Under the pieces are notes generated by a model. That model worked only from the letters and a program-made list of their open reading frames with translations, was not told the DNA's origin and searched no databases. From contig NZ_CP017560.1 of NCBI RefSeq assembly GCF_001753205.1, positions 1,736,001 through 1,800,000 of the forward strand: a stretch of 64,000 bases of DNA, written 5' to 3'. Of the stretch, positions 26,807 through 35,601 are shown in pieces; the first letter of the stretch is position 1, and each line of letters begins with the position of its first letter. The position numbers and the translations under genes are program-made. This DNA comes from Sporosarcina ureilytica. GTDB taxonomy: Bacteria > Bacillota > Bacilli > Bacillales_A > Planococcaceae.

Positions 26807-27796
26807 ATGTTTACCTTCAAAAAGAAAAAACGTACTGTCTCTATTGAACTGACAGACTTTTACATACGTGCCCTCAGTTTTACAGAAGGGGATTTATTAG
26901 AATCATTATTATTTGAACATCCGTTGCCCGCTGACCTTGTTGAGGAGGAGGTTGTTCAAGATGAGATGGCGTTTTATGAATTGATTAAAACGCTTGTAAA
27001 AGAGTGGAGTATTGCGAAACATGAGCTTCGCTTTTTTGTGCCGGACCATGCTATCTTGATGCGGACGATTGAGCATCCCGGGAAACTTAGTACGGAAGCG
27101 ATTAAAGAGTTTGTAGAAATGGAACTCGGGTCAACGATTCATTTGCCTTTTGAGCAACCGCTCATCGATGTGTACGACCCTAACCCAAATGATCAAGCGG
27201 CTACGCTATTTGCAGCGCCTTCTGAAGATGTGGTGCAATTAATGCGCTTATATGAGGATGTTCAGTTAGAGCCTGCCATATTAGACATACGCGCGTTATG
27301 TAATATTCGATTTTTACAAGAAATTCGATTGTTTGGAAATGATAAAACGTATTTAATTGCGGAATGGTCTGTGAACGCCGTATCTGTTTGTATTTATTCA
27401 GGTGGGAATGTTGATTTTCTTCGTTACCAGCCACTGGAAACGCAAAATCGAGATTGGCGTTATTTGACGACGGAATCGGGCGAGCATACATATGTTTACG
27501 AAGGAGATATCAGAGATTATCATATGCCATTGACAGATCAGACGATGGAATTGGAGCGGATTCTCAACTTCTATCAGTTTTCTTTACATAAAGGTGAAAA
27601 AGCGGTCGATGAACTGATTATGATGGGAGATAATCCAGAAATGGATTTTATTATAGAACAAATTACGTCAATGCTAGACCTCCCAATTCAAGTTGTAAAC
27701 GATGAAATGATGCGGCAACATTTTCCGGCGTTCAAGGCAGAGCATGCAGCGTTAATCGGTTTATCGCTGAGAGGAGACAGTTTGCATGGTGCCTGA
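26807..27796 (+). CDS. pilM: Type IV pilus assembly protein PilM (actin-like)
   Basis: A 329-residue cytoplasmic protein with the FtsA/PilM-like fold: an N-terminal phosphate-type strand KKRTVSIELTDFYIRALSF, LKTLVKEWSIAKHELRFFVPDHA in the middle, and a second actin-like subdomain after residue 170. It is shorter and more divergent than the proteobacterial form, as usual in Firmicutes. PilM binds the PilN cytoplasmic tail and links the motor to the inner-membrane complex. AAAGGAGC precedes ATG 26807, and the 3' end overlaps pilN by 11 bp. Confidence 0.85.
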   Translation: MFTFKKKKRTVSIELTDFYIRALSFTEGDLLESLLFEHPLPADLVEEEVVQDEMAFYELIKTLVKEWSIAKHELRFFVPDHAILMRTIEHPGKLSTEAIKEFVEMELGSTIHLPFEQPLIDVYDPNPNDQAATLFAAPSEDVVQLMRLYEDVQLEPAILDIRALCNIRFLQEIRLFGNDKTYLIAEWSVNAVSVCIYSGGNVDFLRYQPLETQNRDWRYLTTESGEHTYVYEGDIRDYHMPLTDQTMELERILNFYQFSLHKGEKAVDELIMMGDNPEMDFIIEQITSMLDLPIQVVNDEMMRQHFPAFKAEHAALIGLSLRGDSLHGA

Positions 27797-28361
27797 TATT
27801 AACTTACTGCCTAAAAGAGAACGGCAATCAGCGAGTGTGAAATGGCTATTCATCGCAATAGCTGTTATTTTTTGTGCGTTTCTACTATTCTTGCTCTATC
27901 GTTCGATCACATTATCCAGTCAATTAACAGGACTTAAGAGCGAGCAACAATCACTAGAAATAGAAAAAGAGACCTTACTGGAGAAATTAAGTGTAATCGA
28001 TGACAAAGAGGCGTTCGATTTGGAGACAGCTGTGGAGTTTGTTGAGCGCGTTTCTTATCCAGTGTCGCCGCTCATCATTGAAATTAATAAAGGCTTAGAC
28101 GAAGATGCGTATTTACGTGAATATGCCTTTACAGAAACCGCGGTTCAGCTCCGAGTCGATTTTGAAACGATGCCGGAAGTCGTTTCCTATGTCGATTATT
28201 TATCGAGAAGTAACTTCTTTGAAGATGTTTTTGTAAATGAAATGACCGCGTTTGACCCAGTTAACGAGGAGGACAAGTCTCAATTTAACGTTGTGGATCG
28301 GTTTGCGAATTCTTTTGAACTTCCGATTCGATTACAGTATTTACGAGCGGATGGTGATTAA
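27786..28361 (+). CDS. pilN: Type IV pilus assembly protein PilN
   Basis: A 191-residue bitopic protein. The N-terminus MVPDINLLPKRERQ carries the INLLP motif that binds PilM. It is followed by one transmembrane helix (WLFIAIAVIFCAFLLFLLY, about residues 20–38), a coiled-coil stretch (SEQQSLEIEKETLLEKL) and a ferredoxin-like periphery domain. It overlaps pilM by 11 bp and is followed after 2 bp by pilO, its expected partner. GAGAGGAGA precedes the start. Confidence 0.9.
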   Translation: MVPDINLLPKRERQSASVKWLFIAIAVIFCAFLLFLLYRSITLSSQLTGLKSEQQSLEIEKETLLEKLSVIDDKEAFDLETAVEFVERVSYPVSPLIIEINKGLDEDAYLREYAFTETAVQLRVDFETMPEVVSYVDYLSRSNFFEDVFVNEMTAFDPVNEEDKSQFNVVDRFANSFELPIRLQYLRADGD

Positions 28362-28363
28362 TA

Positions 28364-29056
28364 ATGAAAGCATTGATAAATGAAAATAAAACGCTCATTG
28401 TTTTGCTCGTTATGTTAGCTTTTGTTGTTGCGGGCGCATTTTACTATTACGGTGTTTATCCCAAAAATGAGGAGAAAAAGCGAATGCTTCGAACGGTTGA
28501 AGCATTAGAACTTGAAATTAACCAGCTCGAACAAAATATCGAACATGCATCTGTTGTACAGGCAGCACCGGAAAATGAATTTCAGCTTAGAAAAAAACTA
28601 CCGGAAAAAAGAGAGATAAGCAAATTGCTAATGTCTCTTCAAGAAATTGAACTTATTAGCGATGCAAAAATTTTGTCCATTATTTTTAATGATTACGATG
28701 CATCCGTCTCAAACTCATCGCTCATAGAGGGTGTAGACGATGAAGAGGAAGGAGCAGTGCAAGAAGACAGTGGGCAGGATGGCGAGGAAGAAGATGTTCC
28801 GCAAACAAATATTGACATTACGTCTTTGCCTGAACAATTGAAGCTTTTATCACTTCAAGTACATGTTCTTGTTCCAGGAGATGACCAACTATTGCAATTT
28901 ATTCAAGAGATTGAAGCGCTGGATCGTGTGATTCGGGTGGATGATGTTCAGTTTTCTAAGGCGGGGGAGGAAGAGTTGGCGTCAGAAAACCCTGATGAAA
29001 GCATTGGCGTAACAATTCAACTCACTACATTTTATTCGGGCGTTGGAGGCGAGTAA
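28364..29056 (+). CDS. pilO: Type IV pilus assembly protein PilO
   Basis: A 230-residue bitopic protein with one helix (LIVLLVMLAFVVAGAFYYYG, about residues 10–29), a coiled coil (ALELEINQLEQNIEHA) and a ferredoxin-like outer domain (SLQVHVLVPGDDQLLQFIQEIEAL). A strongly acidic linker (EGVDDEEEGAVQEDSGQDG) interrupts the outer part and looks disordered. It completes the PilMNO assembly platform. It starts 2 bp after pilN and ends directly at the prepilin peptidase start. Confidence 0.88.
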   Translation: MKALINENKTLIVLLVMLAFVVAGAFYYYGVYPKNEEKKRMLRTVEALELEINQLEQNIEHASVVQAAPENEFQLRKKLPEKREISKLLMSLQEIELISDAKILSIIFNDYDASVSNSSLIEGVDDEEEGAVQEDSGQDGEEEDVPQTNIDITSLPEQLKLLSLQVHVLVPGDDQLLQFIQEIEALDRVIRVDDVQFSKAGEEELASENPDESIGVTIQLTTFYSGVGGE

Positions 29057-29812
29057 ATGGAGACACTCTATATGGTACTGTTTTTTATTTACGGCATCGT
29101 CTTCGGCTCTTTTTTTAATGTTGTAGGGCTGCGCGTTCCAAAAAAAGAATCGATTGTTTTGCCGTCTTCACAGTGCACTGTCTGTCATCGAACATTACGG
29201 GCAATCGATTTAATCCCTATCTTTTCTTATTTGTTTTTGCGTGGAAAGTGCCGAGGATGCCAAACGAAAATTAGCCCGGTTTATCCCTTAATGGAGTTTA
29301 TAACAGGTATTCTTTTTGCGCTTGCATATGGGATGCTTGGGTTTAGTTTGGAACTAATTGTAGCACTGCTTTTCATTTCTTTATTAGTGATCATCACTGT
29401 ATCGGATATTGCTTATATGCTAATTCCGAATAAAATCTTGTTTCCATTTGCAATCGTCCTCGTTATTTTGCGCATCATCGTCCCTTTATCGCCTTGGTGG
29501 AGCAGTATTGTTGGAGCGATTGTTGGATTCGGTGTACTTTTTGTGATTGCGTTATTGTCCAAAGGCGGGATGGGCGGCGGTGATGTGAAATTGTTTTTTG
29601 TAATAGGACTTGTACTTGGTCCGATTCAGACACTTTTAACGTTGTTTCTCGCTTCGCTAATTGGAACATTTGTCGGTTTGATTATTTTGAAGAAAACTAG
29701 GAAAGGTCGAAAAACGCCGATTCCATTTGGCCCGTCGATTGCGGTCGCAGCATTAATCGTTTATTTCTGGGGCGCACTGATTGTCGATTGGTATGGGAAG
29801 CTGTTTGTATAA
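29057..29812 (+). CDS. comC: Prepilin leader peptidase / N-methyltransferase (ComC/PilD)
   Basis: A 251-residue polytopic membrane enzyme that cleaves and N-methylates prepilins. The N-terminal domain has two CxxC pairs (SQCTVCHRT and GKCRGCQT) and GSFFNVVGLRVP. The two catalytic aspartates appear in VSDIAYMLIPNK and in GGMGGGDVKLF (GxGD-type). It should process the pilins at 11944, 12336, 12778 and 26025. It is the last gene of the pil operon and keeps the B. subtilis comC position before spoIIB and maf. A short hairpin follows. Confidence 0.95.
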   Translation: METLYMVLFFIYGIVFGSFFNVVGLRVPKKESIVLPSSQCTVCHRTLRAIDLIPIFSYLFLRGKCRGCQTKISPVYPLMEFITGILFALAYGMLGFSLELIVALLFISLLVIITVSDIAYMLIPNKILFPFAIVLVILRIIVPLSPWWSSIVGAIVGFGVLFVIALLSKGGMGGGDVKLFFVIGLVLGPIQTLLTLFLASLIGTFVGLIILKKTRKGRKTPIPFGPSIAVAALIVYFWGALIVDWYGKLFV

Positions 29813-29837
29813 GTCGAGAAGTTTTTAATAAATGCCG

Positions 29838-29858
29838 ACAAGTGTCTTGTTTTTTTTC
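29838..29858 (+). terminator. Short terminator of the pil operon
   Basis: ACAAG-tgt-CTTGT is followed by a tract of eight Ts. The stem is only 5–6 bp, but the T-tract is strong. Confidence 0.6.
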
Positions 29859-29898
29859 GATTCAATTCTGCTACTGTTAAGAAAACGGGGTGGTAGAG

Positions 29899-30543
29899 AT
29901 GAAATTTGGAAAAAGATACTCGAATATAACAGTATTCATGGCGATGCTTCACGGTGTCATTATTGGCATTGCAGCCATTGCAGTTGTCGGGATTATTTTT
30001 GTCGGCGCGGAAGGGAAGCGGACAGTCGATAAGATTGAAAACGAAATTCCAGCGTCTGGACCTGCCGAAGATAAGGAGAATGGAACACCCGCTGATTTAA
30101 AGGGGGAATCCCTTTCGCTTTACGCAAAGCAACACGGTGCATTTACAACTTCGGCATCCGCCGCAACCTTTATCGCCGCTGATACGTCCTTATCTACGGC
30201 AGCAATTATTCATTCAAACGGACAATATTTTGTTTGGTCGGCTGTAGGCTTATCAGAAGCGGAGATTGAAGGAATTCTTGAGGCAGACACGTATAAGAAA
30301 GAGTTTTCCGTTAGTCCGGCATCTTGTGACTTAATTCATACAACAAATCTCTGGGAAGTACTCGAGGCAGACGATATAGCGAAAATAAAACAATTGACTT
30401 CGACAAATGATGACGAAAAAGCAAAGGAATTAGCTCAGCATATCGACACAATAACCGCATTTACCAACGATTTGAAAGTGATTCGCCTGCACTTACTTTC
30501 CAAATATGCGAACACAAGTGACTGTGTGAAAATTTCGTTTTAA
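29899..30543 (+). CDS. SpoIIB-like membrane protein with a SPOR-like domain
   Basis: A 214-residue protein with one N-terminal transmembrane helix (MLHGVIIGIAAIAVVGIIFVG, from about residue 16), a short linker and a region (SLYAKQHGAFTTSASAATF ... YFVWSAVGLSEAE) resembling SPOR peptidoglycan-binding domains. The remainder is helical. It occupies the spoIIB place between comC and maf; SpoIIB localises to the sporulation septum and helps begin engulfment. It is shorter than B. subtilis SpoIIB. ATG 29899 is chosen after GGGGTGG; GTG 29890 in frame is an alternative. The SpoIIB identity is mainly from order plus topology. Confidence 0.65.
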   Translation: MKFGKRYSNITVFMAMLHGVIIGIAAIAVVGIIFVGAEGKRTVDKIENEIPASGPAEDKENGTPADLKGESLSLYAKQHGAFTTSASAATFIAADTSLSTAAIIHSNGQYFVWSAVGLSEAEIEGILEADTYKKEFSVSPASCDLIHTTNLWEVLEADDIAKIKQLTSTNDDEKAKELAQHIDTITAFTNDLKVIRLHLLSKYANTSDCVKISF

Positions 30544-30635
30544 ATTGATTTTTTAAACTAATTTGCCGTTATTCGTTATTTGATACAATTTTCAAAACCT
30601 TCCTAAGTGGTTACAATAAAAAGTAGGGAGGGATA

Positions 30636-31247
30636 ATGATGAAATTTATAGCAAATCAACCGATTATTTTAGCTTCAGAATCACCGAGGCGGAAAGAATT
30701 ATTGCAGGAATTGGGGATTCCTTTTCAAGCAATGAAAAGTAATGTTATAGAAAATGTAGAATCTACCCCATCTAGTGTCCACAAGTACGTGACAGCATTA
30801 GCGATTGAAAAAACGAAAGCGATTGCGGAATATCATACAGAAAAGACGGTCATTGGGGCAGATACGATTGTTAGTTTTGATGGAAAGGTTTTTCCTAAGC
30901 CGAAAGATAAAGAACAAGCCAAACAGTTCTTACAAACGCTATCTGGACAAACCCACTTAGTTATTACAGCAGTTGCGGTTATGCATGCGGGAGAAATTCA
31001 TTCCTTTTCTTCGGAGACGAAAGTTACGTTTTATGAGCTAGATGATGCTATGATAGATGCTTACATTGAAACAGGTGATTGTTCTGATAAAGCAGGTGCT
31101 TACGGGATTCAATCAGGCGGCTTATTATTTGTTAAAGCAATAAATGGAGATTATTATTCAGTTATGGGACTTCCCGTCGCACAACTTTCACGAGTACTAC
31201 AAAACATCGGCGCCATCACACTTAAAGGGAGTGTGAGGGACGAATGA
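30636..31247 (+). CDS. maf: Maf-family nucleotide pyrophosphatase
   Basis: A 203-residue Maf protein. The N-terminal signature ILASESPRRKELLQELG (S-x-R-R) and the central GADTIVSFDGKVFPKPKDKEQA with catalytic acidic residues are clear, as is the late GDCSDKAGAYGIQ motif. The family hydrolyses non-canonical or modified nucleoside triphosphates such as dTTP/UTP and was linked to septum inhibition in B. subtilis. ATG 30636 (ATG-ATG) has GGGAGG upstream. It overlaps radC by four bases. Confidence 0.95.
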   Translation: MMKFIANQPIILASESPRRKELLQELGIPFQAMKSNVIENVESTPSSVHKYVTALAIEKTKAIAEYHTEKTVIGADTIVSFDGKVFPKPKDKEQAKQFLQTLSGQTHLVITAVAVMHAGEIHSFSSETKVTFYELDDAMIDAYIETGDCSDKAGAYGIQSGGLLFVKAINGDYYSVMGLPVAQLSRVLQNIGAITLKGSVRDE

Positions 31248-31942
31248 AACTGGATGAAAAGCCACAAATGATGATTCGGGACGTTCATCTTGCGGACAGG
31301 CCCCGAGAGCGTCTTATTAGGCAAGGTGCGAGCAGTTTATCCAATCAAGAACTAATTGCGATTTTACTAAGGACCGGTACAAAACAAGAGTCAGTCCTTG
31401 CGCTAGCCAATCGCATCCTAACCTCTTTTGATAAAATACAAGACTTCCAATATGCGACGCTAGAAGAATGTATGAAAGTGAAAGGGGTTGGACAAGCAAA
31501 GGCAGTTCAACTCTTGGCCGCTGTAGAGCTTGGTAAAAGAGTGCACCGGAAGGACTCAAGAGAGCGATATGTCATACGTTCACCAGAGGATGCTGCAAAT
31601 TATTTAATGACGGATATGACGTCATTACAACAAGAACATTTTGTTGCTTTATTTTTAAATGTTAAAAATGAAGTATTACATAAAGAAACGATTTTTATTG
31701 GTTCATTAAATGCTTCGATTGTTCATCCAAGGGAGCTTTTTCGTGAAGCGGTAAAACGTTCCGCGGCTTCCATTATTTGTGCGCATAATCATCCATCAGG
31801 CAATCCCGCGCCATCGCCTGAAGATATTGAAGTGACGAAGAGATTGGTGGCAGCAGGTGATATGATGGGGATAGATGTACTAGATCATCTCGTAATAGGG
31901 GACCATCAGTTCATAAGCCTAAAAGAAAAAGGGTACATGTGA
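31244..31942 (+). CDS. radC: RadC/JAB-domain protein
   Basis: A 232-residue protein. An N-terminal UPF0758/HhH region (SNQELIAILLRTGTK, CMKVKGVGQAKAVQLLAAVELG) is followed by a JAMM-type metal site: the catalytic-type Glu (EHFVALFLNVKNEVLHKE) and HNHPSGNPAPSPED near residue 185. RadC is no longer believed to be a dedicated repair protein; its biochemical role is uncertain. It overlaps maf (ATGA) and precedes mreB as in B. subtilis. Confidence 0.93.
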   Translation: MKLDEKPQMMIRDVHLADRPRERLIRQGASSLSNQELIAILLRTGTKQESVLALANRILTSFDKIQDFQYATLEECMKVKGVGQAKAVQLLAAVELGKRVHRKDSRERYVIRSPEDAANYLMTDMTSLQQEHFVALFLNVKNEVLHKETIFIGSLNASIVHPRELFREAVKRSAASIICAHNHPSGNPAPSPEDIEVTKRLVAAGDMMGIDVLDHLVIGDHQFISLKEKGYM

Positions 31943-31968
31943 CACTATCACTTTCTTCGCCAATCCGC

Positions 31969-31974
31969 TATAAT
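31969..31974 (+). promoter_or_regulatory. Candidate −10 box upstream of mreB
   Basis: A perfect TATAAT lies 65 bp before the mreB start, in the 91-bp gap after radC. No good TTGACA-like −35 is seen at 16–18 bp, so this is a −10 call only. Confidence 0.4.
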
Positions 31975-32033
31975 GTGGTATATTATTTGATGAATGCCGT
32001 AATAAACGGTTGAGAAGAAAGGAAGAACTAATT

Positions 32034-33050
32034 TTGTTTGGATTCGGTGCAAAAGATGTTGGTATAGATTTAGGTACAGCAAATACATTGGTGTTTATTA
32101 AAGGGAAAGGCATTGTATTAAGAGAGCCTTCCGTTGTTGCAAAAAATACGCATACAGGTGAAATTGTTGCAGTAGGAAGTGCTGCAAAAAATATGATTGG
32201 TCGTACACCAGGTTCAATTATTGCGACACGTCCAATGAAAGATGGCGTAATTGCTGATTTTGAAATTACAACTGCTATGATAGAGCATTATATGAAAGAA
32301 GCGATGAAAGCATCAGGCGGTTCCTGGAAAAAGCCAAATGTGATGGTCTGTGTGCCTTATGGCATTACTTCGGTTGAGCAAAGAGCGGTCATCGATGCAT
32401 CCCGTCAAGGTGGCGCAAAAGACGCGTACACGATTGAAGAACCATTTGCAGCTGCAATTGGTGCGGGGCTGCCAGTTTGGGAACCGACAGGAAGTATGGT
32501 TGTTGATATTGGTGGCGGTACAACAGAAGTCGCGGTTATTTCACTTGGCGGAATTGTTACAAGTGAGTCAATTCGTGTCGGCGGAGATACAATGGATCAC
32601 GCAATTTCAGGGTATATCCGTAAAACGTATAACTTAACTATTGGTGAACGAACAGCAGAAGCGATTAAATTAGAGATTGGCTCTGCAAAAGTTGAAGAAG
32701 AAACAGAGAAAATGGAAATCCGTGGACGAGATTTATTGACAGGTCTACCGAAGACGATTGAAATTTCCTCAGACGAAATTGCAGGTGCGTTGCGTGAATC
32801 CATTACTCATATTATTGAAGGTGTGAAGAAAACATTAGAAACGACACCTCCAGAACTTTCGTCAGACGTTATGGAACGTGGTATCGTCTTAACAGGGGGC
32901 GGCGCGTTATTACGTAGCCTCGACAGAGTCATTTCTGAAGAGACCAATATGCCTGTCTTCATCGCAGAAGAACCATTAGATTCCGTGGCGATTGGAACAG
33001 GAAAAGCTTTAGATAACTTTGACATCATCAAAAAAATGCAAGCGAAATAA
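32034..33050 (+). CDS. mreB: Rod shape-determining protein MreB
   Basis: A 338-residue bacterial actin that guides lateral cell wall synthesis. The N-terminus [19 protein letters not shown] has the amphipathic tip and phosphate-1 loop; [13 protein letters not shown] is the phosphate-2 loop and [12 protein letters not shown] the adenosine motif. The frame is open from 32010, but TTG 32034 gives the family's conserved MFG start and has AAGGAAG at 8-nt spacing. It starts the mreBCD-minCD group, although 419 bp with an unusual repeat pair separate it from mreC. Confidence 0.97.
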   Translation: MFGFGAKDVGIDLGTANTLVFIKGKGIVLREPSVVAKNTHTGEIVAVGSAAKNMIGRTPGSIIATRPMKDGVIADFEITTAMIEHYMKEAMKASGGSWKKPNVMVCVPYGITSVEQRAVIDASRQGGAKDAYTIEEPFAAAIGAGLPVWEPTGSMVVDIGGGTTEVAVISLGGIVTSESIRVGGDTMDHAISGYIRKTYNLTIGERTAEAIKLEIGSAKVEEETEKMEIRGRDLLTGLPKTIEISSDEIAGALRESITHIIEGVKKTLETTPPELSSDVMERGIVLTGGGALLRSLDRVISEETNMPVFIAEEPLDSVAIGTGKALDNFDIIKKMQAK

Positions 33051-33059
33051 TATAACAAA

Positions 33060-33182
33060 AGCGTAGGGCGTCTGCTTAGATGCGACAAGCATAAGACAAG
33101 CTGACGACGTAGCGGTTTTTGCTACATAGTCAGCTTGGCTTATGACTCGAGCATCTGAGGCCCGTAGCTGGATGTAAACAAT
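33060..33182 (+). repeat. Structured repeat unit, copy 1
   Basis: The unit begins AGCGTAGGGCGTC and ends GCCCGTAGCTGGATGTA, and folds as one long interrupted hairpin. The ends pair as AGC/GCT and GGGC/GCCC around a symmetric GTA/GTA internal loop. Inside are TTAGATGC (33076–33083) with GCATCTGA (33151–33158), CATAAG (33090–33095) with CTTATG (33139–33144), AAGCTGAC (33098–33105) with GTCAGCTT (33129–33136), and GTAGC with GCTAC around a T-rich loop. It does not resemble a protein-coding gene, and I know no named family for it. Confidence 0.85.
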
Positions 33183-33300
33183 AGCGTAGGGCGTCGTTTA
33201 GCCCCGACAGGCATAAGTCGAGCTGGCGGTGTAGCGTACGTTGTCACATAGCTAGCTTGCTTATGACCCGAGAGGCTAGGCCCGTAGCAGGATGTAGCAA
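33183..33300 (+). repeat. Structured repeat unit, copy 2
   Basis: This copy starts 123 bp after copy 1 with the same AGCGTAGGGCGTC and ends GCCCGTAGCAGGATGTAGCA. It can form the same stems: TTAGCC (33198–33203) with GGCTAG (33274–33279), CATAAG (33212–33217) with CTTATG (33260–33265), and AGCTGGC (33221–33227) with GCTAGCT (33251–33257). Relative to copy 1, at least three base pairs change on both sides and stay paired. The innermost loop differs most. Confidence 0.85.
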
Positions 33301-33394
33301 AAGTTGTTCGTGGTAAAAATAAAATGATTTCTCCACAGCATACGTGTGAACGTGAAGTTTATAACATTATGATTATGTAAAAAAGTAAAGAGAA

Positions 33395-33431
33395 TGGTTT
33401 GTGCCTCCGCCTGTTTGGGTGGGGGCTACCA
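33395..33431 (+). promoter_or_regulatory. GC-rich hairpin in the mreC leader
   Basis: TGGT and ACCA flank GCCTCCGCC and GGTGGGGGC, which pair with G-U tolerance around a TGTTT loop. No T-run follows. It lies 39 bp before mreC and may be an attenuator, a processing site or the end of the repeat-containing spacer. Confidence 0.5.
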
Positions 33432-33469
33432 AACTGTTGAAACCGGAAAGTTAAGGGAGGATAATGGCA

Positions 33470-34375
33470 ATGCCGCGATTTTTTTCAAATAAACGATTGA
33501 TTTTATTGCTTGTAGGCGTAATTGTCCTCGTTGCATTAATTTCATTCACCTTAAGAGACCGGCATAACGCTTCCCTGCCAGAAAGAATTGTAAAAGATGT
33601 TGTCGGTTTTGGACAAACGATATTCTCAAAGCCAACGCATTTTATTACTGGGGTTATTGGGAATGTCGACGGAATTTTGAATACATATGAAGAAAATAAA
33701 ATATTAAAAGAGCGTCTGAATGAATACGCTTCCGTGCAAGCAGAGCTTACGGAAGTTCGAATTGAAAACAAAGAGTTGCGCGAAATTATCGGTAAACAAG
33801 AAGATTTGAATGCTTATCAGCCAATTCATGCAACAGTGATTTCCAGAAACCCAGATCAGTGGGAAGAGAAAATTATTTTAGATAAAGGCTCAAAGCATGG
33901 TGTTAAACAAAATATGGCCGTGATTACCTCGAGAGGTTTAATTGGAAAAGTTGTTGTCGTCACGGATTTTTATTCAACAGTAGAATTGCTTTCGACGGAG
34001 AATCGAAATTTCCGCGTTTCGGCAGTTATACGCAGTAAAGAAGCCGATGATCAATCCGCTTTCGGGCTCATTGAAGGGTTTGATCGTGAACGTGGCGAAT
34101 TGATTATGAGGCGTATAGATACTGACTATGAAATTCAAATTGGAGAAAAAGTCATTTCTTCTGGATTGGGTGGAATTTTTCCTAAAGGTTTACCAATCGG
34201 CGAGGTGACTGAAGTGTCTACAGATGATTACGGTCTGACGAAGATGGTTTATATCCGACCTGCTGCACAGTTCTCAATGTTAGACCATGTCATTATCACG
34301 CAGCGGACGTCTGTGACAGTTGAAGGAACGGATGGCAATGGAACTGTCGGTACGGAGGGGGAGGATGGATCATGA
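33470..34375 (+). CDS. mreC: Rod shape-determining protein MreC
   Basis: A 301-residue bitopic scaffold protein of the elongasome. There is one N-terminal helix (LILLLVGVIVLVALISFTL, about residues 9–27), then a coiled coil (ENKILKERLNEYASVQAELTEVR) and a beta-rich outer domain containing VISRNPDQWEEKIILDKGSKHGV and VISSGLGGIFPKGLPIGEV. ATG 33470 gives the family's short N-terminus and sits nine bases after GGGAGG; ATG 33464 is only three bases away from it. It overlaps mreD by four bases. Confidence 0.95.
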   Translation: MPRFFSNKRLILLLVGVIVLVALISFTLRDRHNASLPERIVKDVVGFGQTIFSKPTHFITGVIGNVDGILNTYEENKILKERLNEYASVQAELTEVRIENKELREIIGKQEDLNAYQPIHATVISRNPDQWEEKIILDKGSKHGVKQNMAVITSRGLIGKVVVVTDFYSTVELLSTENRNFRVSAVIRSKEADDQSAFGLIEGFDRERGELIMRRIDTDYEIQIGEKVISSGLGGIFPKGLPIGEVTEVSTDDYGLTKMVYIRPAAQFSMLDHVIITQRTSVTVEGTDGNGTVGTEGEDGS

Positions 34376-34896
34376 TTCGATCTGTCATCCCTTTGATGAT
34401 TTCAGTTCTTTTTTTCATGGAGCCAGTTTTTAGTCTGTTTTCTCCGATAACGTACGCAAATACTTTGCTGACGCTTGTTCCACGATTTGTGATCGTTTGT
34501 CTCATTTTTATTTCAATTTATGGAAGTCGTAAACAAGCGATCATCTATGGAATTATCTTTGGGCTCTTGTATGATATCTTTTACATTGATATTATTGGGA
34601 TATACGCTTTTTTATATCCACTCATTTGTTTGATAGCGTCCGGAATTATTCGCTATATCCATAGACATATTGTGACAGTTATTGGATTAACTTTATTACT
34701 TATTGCACTTTTAGAAATATTTTCATATGGATTTGCAAGTTTAATTTCCGTTACATCTATTGGATTTGAGGAGTTTTTTAAAGGAAGACTCATTCCAACA
34801 ATGCTAGCTAATTCTTTATTTGTGATAATGTTTAGTTGGTTTTTTAAAAAAATCATTGAAGAGAAAATATTGCATAAATCATCTGATGTTATGTAA
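34372..34896 (+). CDS. mreD: Rod shape-determining protein MreD
   Basis: A 174-residue integral membrane protein with about five helices (MISVLFFMEPVFSLF, FVIVCLIFISIYG, IIFGLLYDIFYIDIIGIYAF, VIGLTLLLIALLEIF, LANSLFVIMFSWFF). The YDIFYIDIIG segment is the typical MreD motif. It acts with MreC in the wall elongation complex. The start overlaps mreC (ATGA). There is no terminator between it and minC. Confidence 0.93.
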   Translation: MIRSVIPLMISVLFFMEPVFSLFSPITYANTLLTLVPRFVIVCLIFISIYGSRKQAIIYGIIFGLLYDIFYIDIIGIYAFLYPLICLIASGIIRYIHRHIVTVIGLTLLLIALLEIFSYGFASLISVTSIGFEEFFKGRLIPTMLANSLFVIMFSWFFKKIIEEKILHKSSDVM

Positions 34897-34928
34897 TTTG
34901 AGGTAAAGGAAGATGCGGGGTGACAGCA

Positions 34929-35600
34929 ATGACGAAACAGCAATATGTAGCGATTAAAGGGACGAAAGACGGCCTTGTTCTTCGACTTGACGACAAATGT
35001 GCCTATTCAGATTTGCTAGCGGAACTCCGTAGCAAAGTATCGGAAAGCGGACTAGAAGGTTTATCGGAAGTCCAGGTCGATATCGGGTACCGATATTGTA
35101 ATGAAAGCGAATTGAAGGAAATTATGAACATTATTCATAGTTCACCTAATTTACGGATATCAAAAATTCAAAGTGATGTGCTAACAGTTGAAGAATGCAA
35201 TGCCCGGATACTTGAAAAACAATCAGAAACATTTATTGGCATCGTTCGTTCAGGACAAGTTGTTAAAGCTGAAGGAGACTTAGTCGTTATCGGAGACGTA
35301 AACCCCAATGCGCGTGTAGTTGCAGGAGGGAGCATCTATGTTCTTGGTAGGCTAAAAGGAATTGCCCATGCGGGTGCCAATGGAAATACAGAGTCAGTTA
35401 TTGCAGCGTCGTGGCTTGAAGCTACACATTTAATGATTGCGGATAAAATGGAGTTAATGACAGACGAATTAACCATTCTATCCGAACAACCAGAAATGGA
35501 ATGTGCGTATATTCATACAAATGGTTTCATTACGATTGATCGCTTGCAAGAACTACGCATTATAAGACCACATTTATCATCATTTAAAGGGGGCATCTAA
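34929..35600 (+). CDS. minC: Septum site-determining protein MinC
   Basis: A 223-residue FtsZ antagonist. The N-terminal domain (1–100) is followed by the C-terminal beta-helix domain with GQVVKAEGDLVVIGDVNPNA and ASIYVLG-type repeats (GGSIYVLGRLKGIAHAG), which binds MinD. The frame is open from GTG 34920, but ATG 34929 has GGGGTGA at better spacing. It is separated from minD by one base, so both are made together. It blocks polar division with MinD. Confidence 0.93.
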   Translation: MTKQQYVAIKGTKDGLVLRLDDKCAYSDLLAELRSKVSESGLEGLSEVQVDIGYRYCNESELKEIMNIIHSSPNLRISKIQSDVLTVEECNARILEKQSETFIGIVRSGQVVKAEGDLVVIGDVNPNARVVAGGSIYVLGRLKGIAHAGANGNTESVIAASWLEATHLMIADKMELMTDELTILSEQPEMECAYIHTNGFITIDRLQELRIIRPHLSSFKGGI

Positions 35601-35601
35601 T

